Below are positions 5,098 through 6,468 of a stretch of DNA of 6,468 nt, in pieces. The notes under the pieces were generated by a model, which was not told where the DNA came from, made no database searches, and saw nothing but the letters and a program-made list of their open reading frames with translations. Every line of letters starts with the position of its first letter. The stretch's first letter is position 1. The DNA comes from Candidatus Sabulitectum sp. (GTDB lineage: Bacteria > Fermentibacterota > Fermentibacteria > Fermentibacterales > JCC-6). Made by a program: the position numbers and the translations under genes. The stretch covers positions 1-6,468 of the forward strand of contig JAOZLN010000149.1 of assembly GCA_029934845.1 (NCBI GenBank). Direction: 5' to 3'.

Positions 5098-5727
5098 CTA
5101 GAACGAGGATTTTACGGAAGCCCAGCTTACCCTGTCCAGGGAGCTTGGTACAGAATACAGATCAAAAAACATATCAGTAGTGTGTCCGTATTTCTCTTCT
5201 GCAGTTCTCCAGAACGCATCCTTTACCCATACTATTGAACCAAATTCATTATCCTTCACCATCACGGAAATTCCACTGGGTATGTGCACACTCAACCAGT
5301 ATCGCTGCCCGGACTCCAGCGCCGGTGGAACGCTTGGAAAGAAAACAGTCTCATAAATATCGTAGCCAACATAATTGTCGGTTCGGGTGCATGGCAGCCA
5401 CTCCTGCCAGATTGTGGAAGCTGTTGACGGATCGACATCACCATTGTCCAGCAGTATCTCAAGAGTAAAATGCTCAGGCAACGACTGTGAACCGGTATAG
5501 CGGGTCCATATCACTATTTTCCAGAGATTGTTGTTCTCGCTGAGAATAAAATCATCTGCAACTTCATGCAGTGGATCACCATAAGCGCTGACTATCTGTG
5601 GAAAACTGTATGTCTGACTGAACATGTCTCCACTATCTGTTCCACCCGGAAGTGAAGAAACCATTGCGGAATGCCCTGTTGCCAGCGCCAGTGAGGCAAG
5701 TACGAATGTAAGCAGGTAAGTTTTCAT
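5098..5727 (-). CDS. Small secreted protein, beta-rich, function unknown
   Basis: The 209-residue product begins with a clear Sec signal peptide: MKTY, a hydrophobic core LLTFVLASLALA and a likely cleavage after GHSA near residue 20-21. The mature part is rich in aromatic and beta-prone segments: ADDFILSENNNLWKIVIWTRY, then FTLEILLDNGDVDPS, then GQRYWLSVHIPSG. This pattern (an ADDF block, a device for a beta-sandwich strand order, a D-N-G-x-x-D loop, then Y-W-L-S-V) resembles small extracellular beta-sandwich domains often found in secreted proteins of FCB and planctomycete bacteria; I cannot name the family. No membrane anchor, lipobox or C-terminal sorting domain is visible; it ends WASVKSSF. 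The ATG at 5727 is chosen over upstream alternatives because AAAGGA (5739-5734) lies six bases before it and the signal peptide starts there. It appears monocistronic, with 201 bases to kbl and 204 bases from the upstream gene. Confidence 0.82.
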   Translation of the reverse strand: MKTYLLTFVLASLALATGHSAMVSSLPGGTDSGDMFSQTYSFPQIVSAYGDPLHEVADDFILSENNNLWKIVIWTRYTGSQSLPEHFTLEILLDNGDVDPSTASTIWQEWLPCTRTDNYVGYDIYETVFFPSVPPALESGQRYWLSVHIPSGISVMVKDNEFGSIVWVKDAFWRTAEEKYGHTTDMFFDLYSVPSSLDRVSWASVKSSF

Positions 5728-5733
5728 TTGAGG

Positions 5734-5739
5734 TCCTTT
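5734..5739 (-). promoter_or_regulatory. Ribosome binding site deciding the start of the secreted protein
   Basis: AAAGGA on the minus strand, six bases before the ATG at 5727. A frame opening farther upstream (5778) would add 17 residues ahead of the signal peptide and has no such site. Confidence 0.5.
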
Positions 5740-5884
5740 CTGTTGGTTGTTGAATCGACACAACTCACAGAAAAGCAATTAGCATGCCAAACGCCTATCT
5801 CATTGACCACTATGCGTATACTTACTTCTGGCCTGTGTGGATACTAAATATAAGGAAGATTTTCCAGGGATTTCTTACATACGG

Positions 5885-5897
5885 GGGAAATATTCCC
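5885..5897. repeat. Small inverted repeat between the transglycosylase and the secreted protein gene
   Basis: GGGAA and TTCCC face each other across ATA in the 204-base spacer, 35 bases past the transglycosylase stop. The 3-base loop and lack of a T-tract argue against a normal terminator; it could be an operator for the downstream secreted-protein gene. The rest of the spacer (5740-5931) shows no convincing promoter or RNA. Confidence 0.2.
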
Positions 5898-5931
5898 TAC
5901 TGTCGGCCATCATATACGTTGAATAGAGTGA

Positions 5932-6468
5932 TCAGTTAAACTCTGGCCATATGGTCTTGTATATGTCATAGTTATGACTGACTATCTCAACATATTTCTT
6001 GGTTTCATTGTATGTGATACGGCTGAAGAACTCCTCTTTCGAAGCAACTCCCCATCCCCATCGCAAAGCATTGTGAGGCCCTCCGTTGTAACCTGCGAGA
6101 GTACCCGGGATATCCCAGTTGCAGTCTTCGCCGTAGCCGCTTATACAGGCAGTGCCGTAAAGAATGGAAGTGGCAGGATCATAAAGTATATCAGGGCTGT
6201 AAAGATGCTCCCAGCCATTCTCAAGAGCAACATACTCTGATGTGCTTGGAATCATCTGAATAAGACCCCTTGCACCTGCCGTAGAATAACAAGATGGCTG
6301 AAACGCACTCTCCTGCTTCATTATGGCCCATAAGAGATTAGGGTTCATACTGAACTGATCCGTTGCGGAAACAACCAACTCACCCCAGGCTGCCGGATAA
6401 CGCAACCTCCAGAGATCAAGAGGACGATTCTGACCGTCCAGAATCCAGATCTGCCATGCTGCAGAAGG
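5932..6468 (-). CDS. Soluble lytic murein transglycosylase, catalytic domain (partial, N-terminus beyond right edge)
   Basis: A GH23 (Slt70-type) domain that cleaves the MurNAc-GlcNAc bond of peptidoglycan with formation of 1,6-anhydroMurNAc, acting in the periplasm. The motifs come in order: the catalytic Glu in KQESAFQP (codon 6312-6310), STAGARGLIQMIPST, ILYGTACI (where family members usually have NI..G..YL), LAGYNGGPHNALRW, and the closing ITYNETKKYVEIV..NYDIY. The frame is open to the window edge: 21 further codons before the TTG at 6405 read PSAAW, then LDGQNRPLDLWRLRYPAAW, the usual linker into the domain (LRYP.P...LV). The TTG is therefore not the start, and the gene begins beyond 6468; its upstream repeat or superhelical region is unseen. 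Three cysteines (in PSCYS, TACISG and GEDCNW) could form a disulfide in the periplasm. It ends PEFN, with no C-terminal anchor. Confidence 0.9.
   Translation of the reverse strand, partial: PSAAWQIWILDGQNRPLDLWRLRYPAAWGELVVSATDQFSMNPNLLWAIMKQESAFQPSCYSTAGARGLIQMIPSTSEYVALENGWEHLYSPDILYDPATSILYGTACISGYGEDCNWDIPGTLAGYNGGPHNALRWGWGVASKEEFFSRITYNETKKYVEIVSHNYDIYKTIWPEFN

Noticed and set aside
6403..6405. TTG as the start of the transglycosylase
   Set aside because: The frame continues open upstream to the window edge with family-like sequence, including the linker LDLWRLRYP, and no SD precedes the TTG.

Overview
The window reads as chromosomal DNA of a diderm (Gram-negative type) bacterium with mid-range GC (judged by eye, not counted). 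Support for this comes from Shine-Dalgarno sequences and sigma70-like -10 boxes, three Sec-type or periplasmic envelope genes, and a decayed fragment ending like an outer-membrane beta-barrel (terminal Phe). The short ThiC and the style of the secreted proteins recall anaerobic or uncultured lineages of the FCB group, but that is an impression; the sequence does not fix a taxon.

Layout, left to right. Positions 1-49 hold the first 16 codons of a minus-strand gene for a secreted or membrane protein, which runs off the left edge. It is divergent from thiC (141-1442, +), and two candidate promoters overlap between them. thiC converges on, and overlaps by 4 bases, an uncharacterised 409-residue protein with an N-terminal helix-turn-helix (1439-2668, -). 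Just upstream of that on the same strand is a 212-residue protein joining a winged helix to a nucleotidyltransferase-like domain that has lost its catalytic acidic residues (2732-3370, -). These two probably form a two-gene transcription unit led by a promoter that appears to give a leaderless mRNA. Positions 3425-3631 (-) carry a broken fragment of what looks like an outer-membrane receptor C-terminus. Next come kbl (3652-4896, -) with an extended -10 promoter, a small secreted beta-rich protein (5098-5727, -) with a possible terminator hairpin behind it, and the catalytic domain of a soluble lytic transglycosylase (5932 to the right edge, -; its N-terminus lies outside).

There is no single shared pathway. 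thiC makes the thiamine pyrimidine (or, if it is the BzaF paralogue, a cobamide lower ligand). kbl belongs to threonine/glycine interconversion but lacks its usual tdh partner here. The transglycosylase and the small secreted protein belong to the envelope. The least explained part is the pair at 1439-3370: a probable DNA-binding pseudo-nucleotidyltransferase followed by an orphan HTH protein. I see no CRISPR array, transposon, phage gene, tRNA or rRNA, and no gene-free stretch longer than 300 bases.
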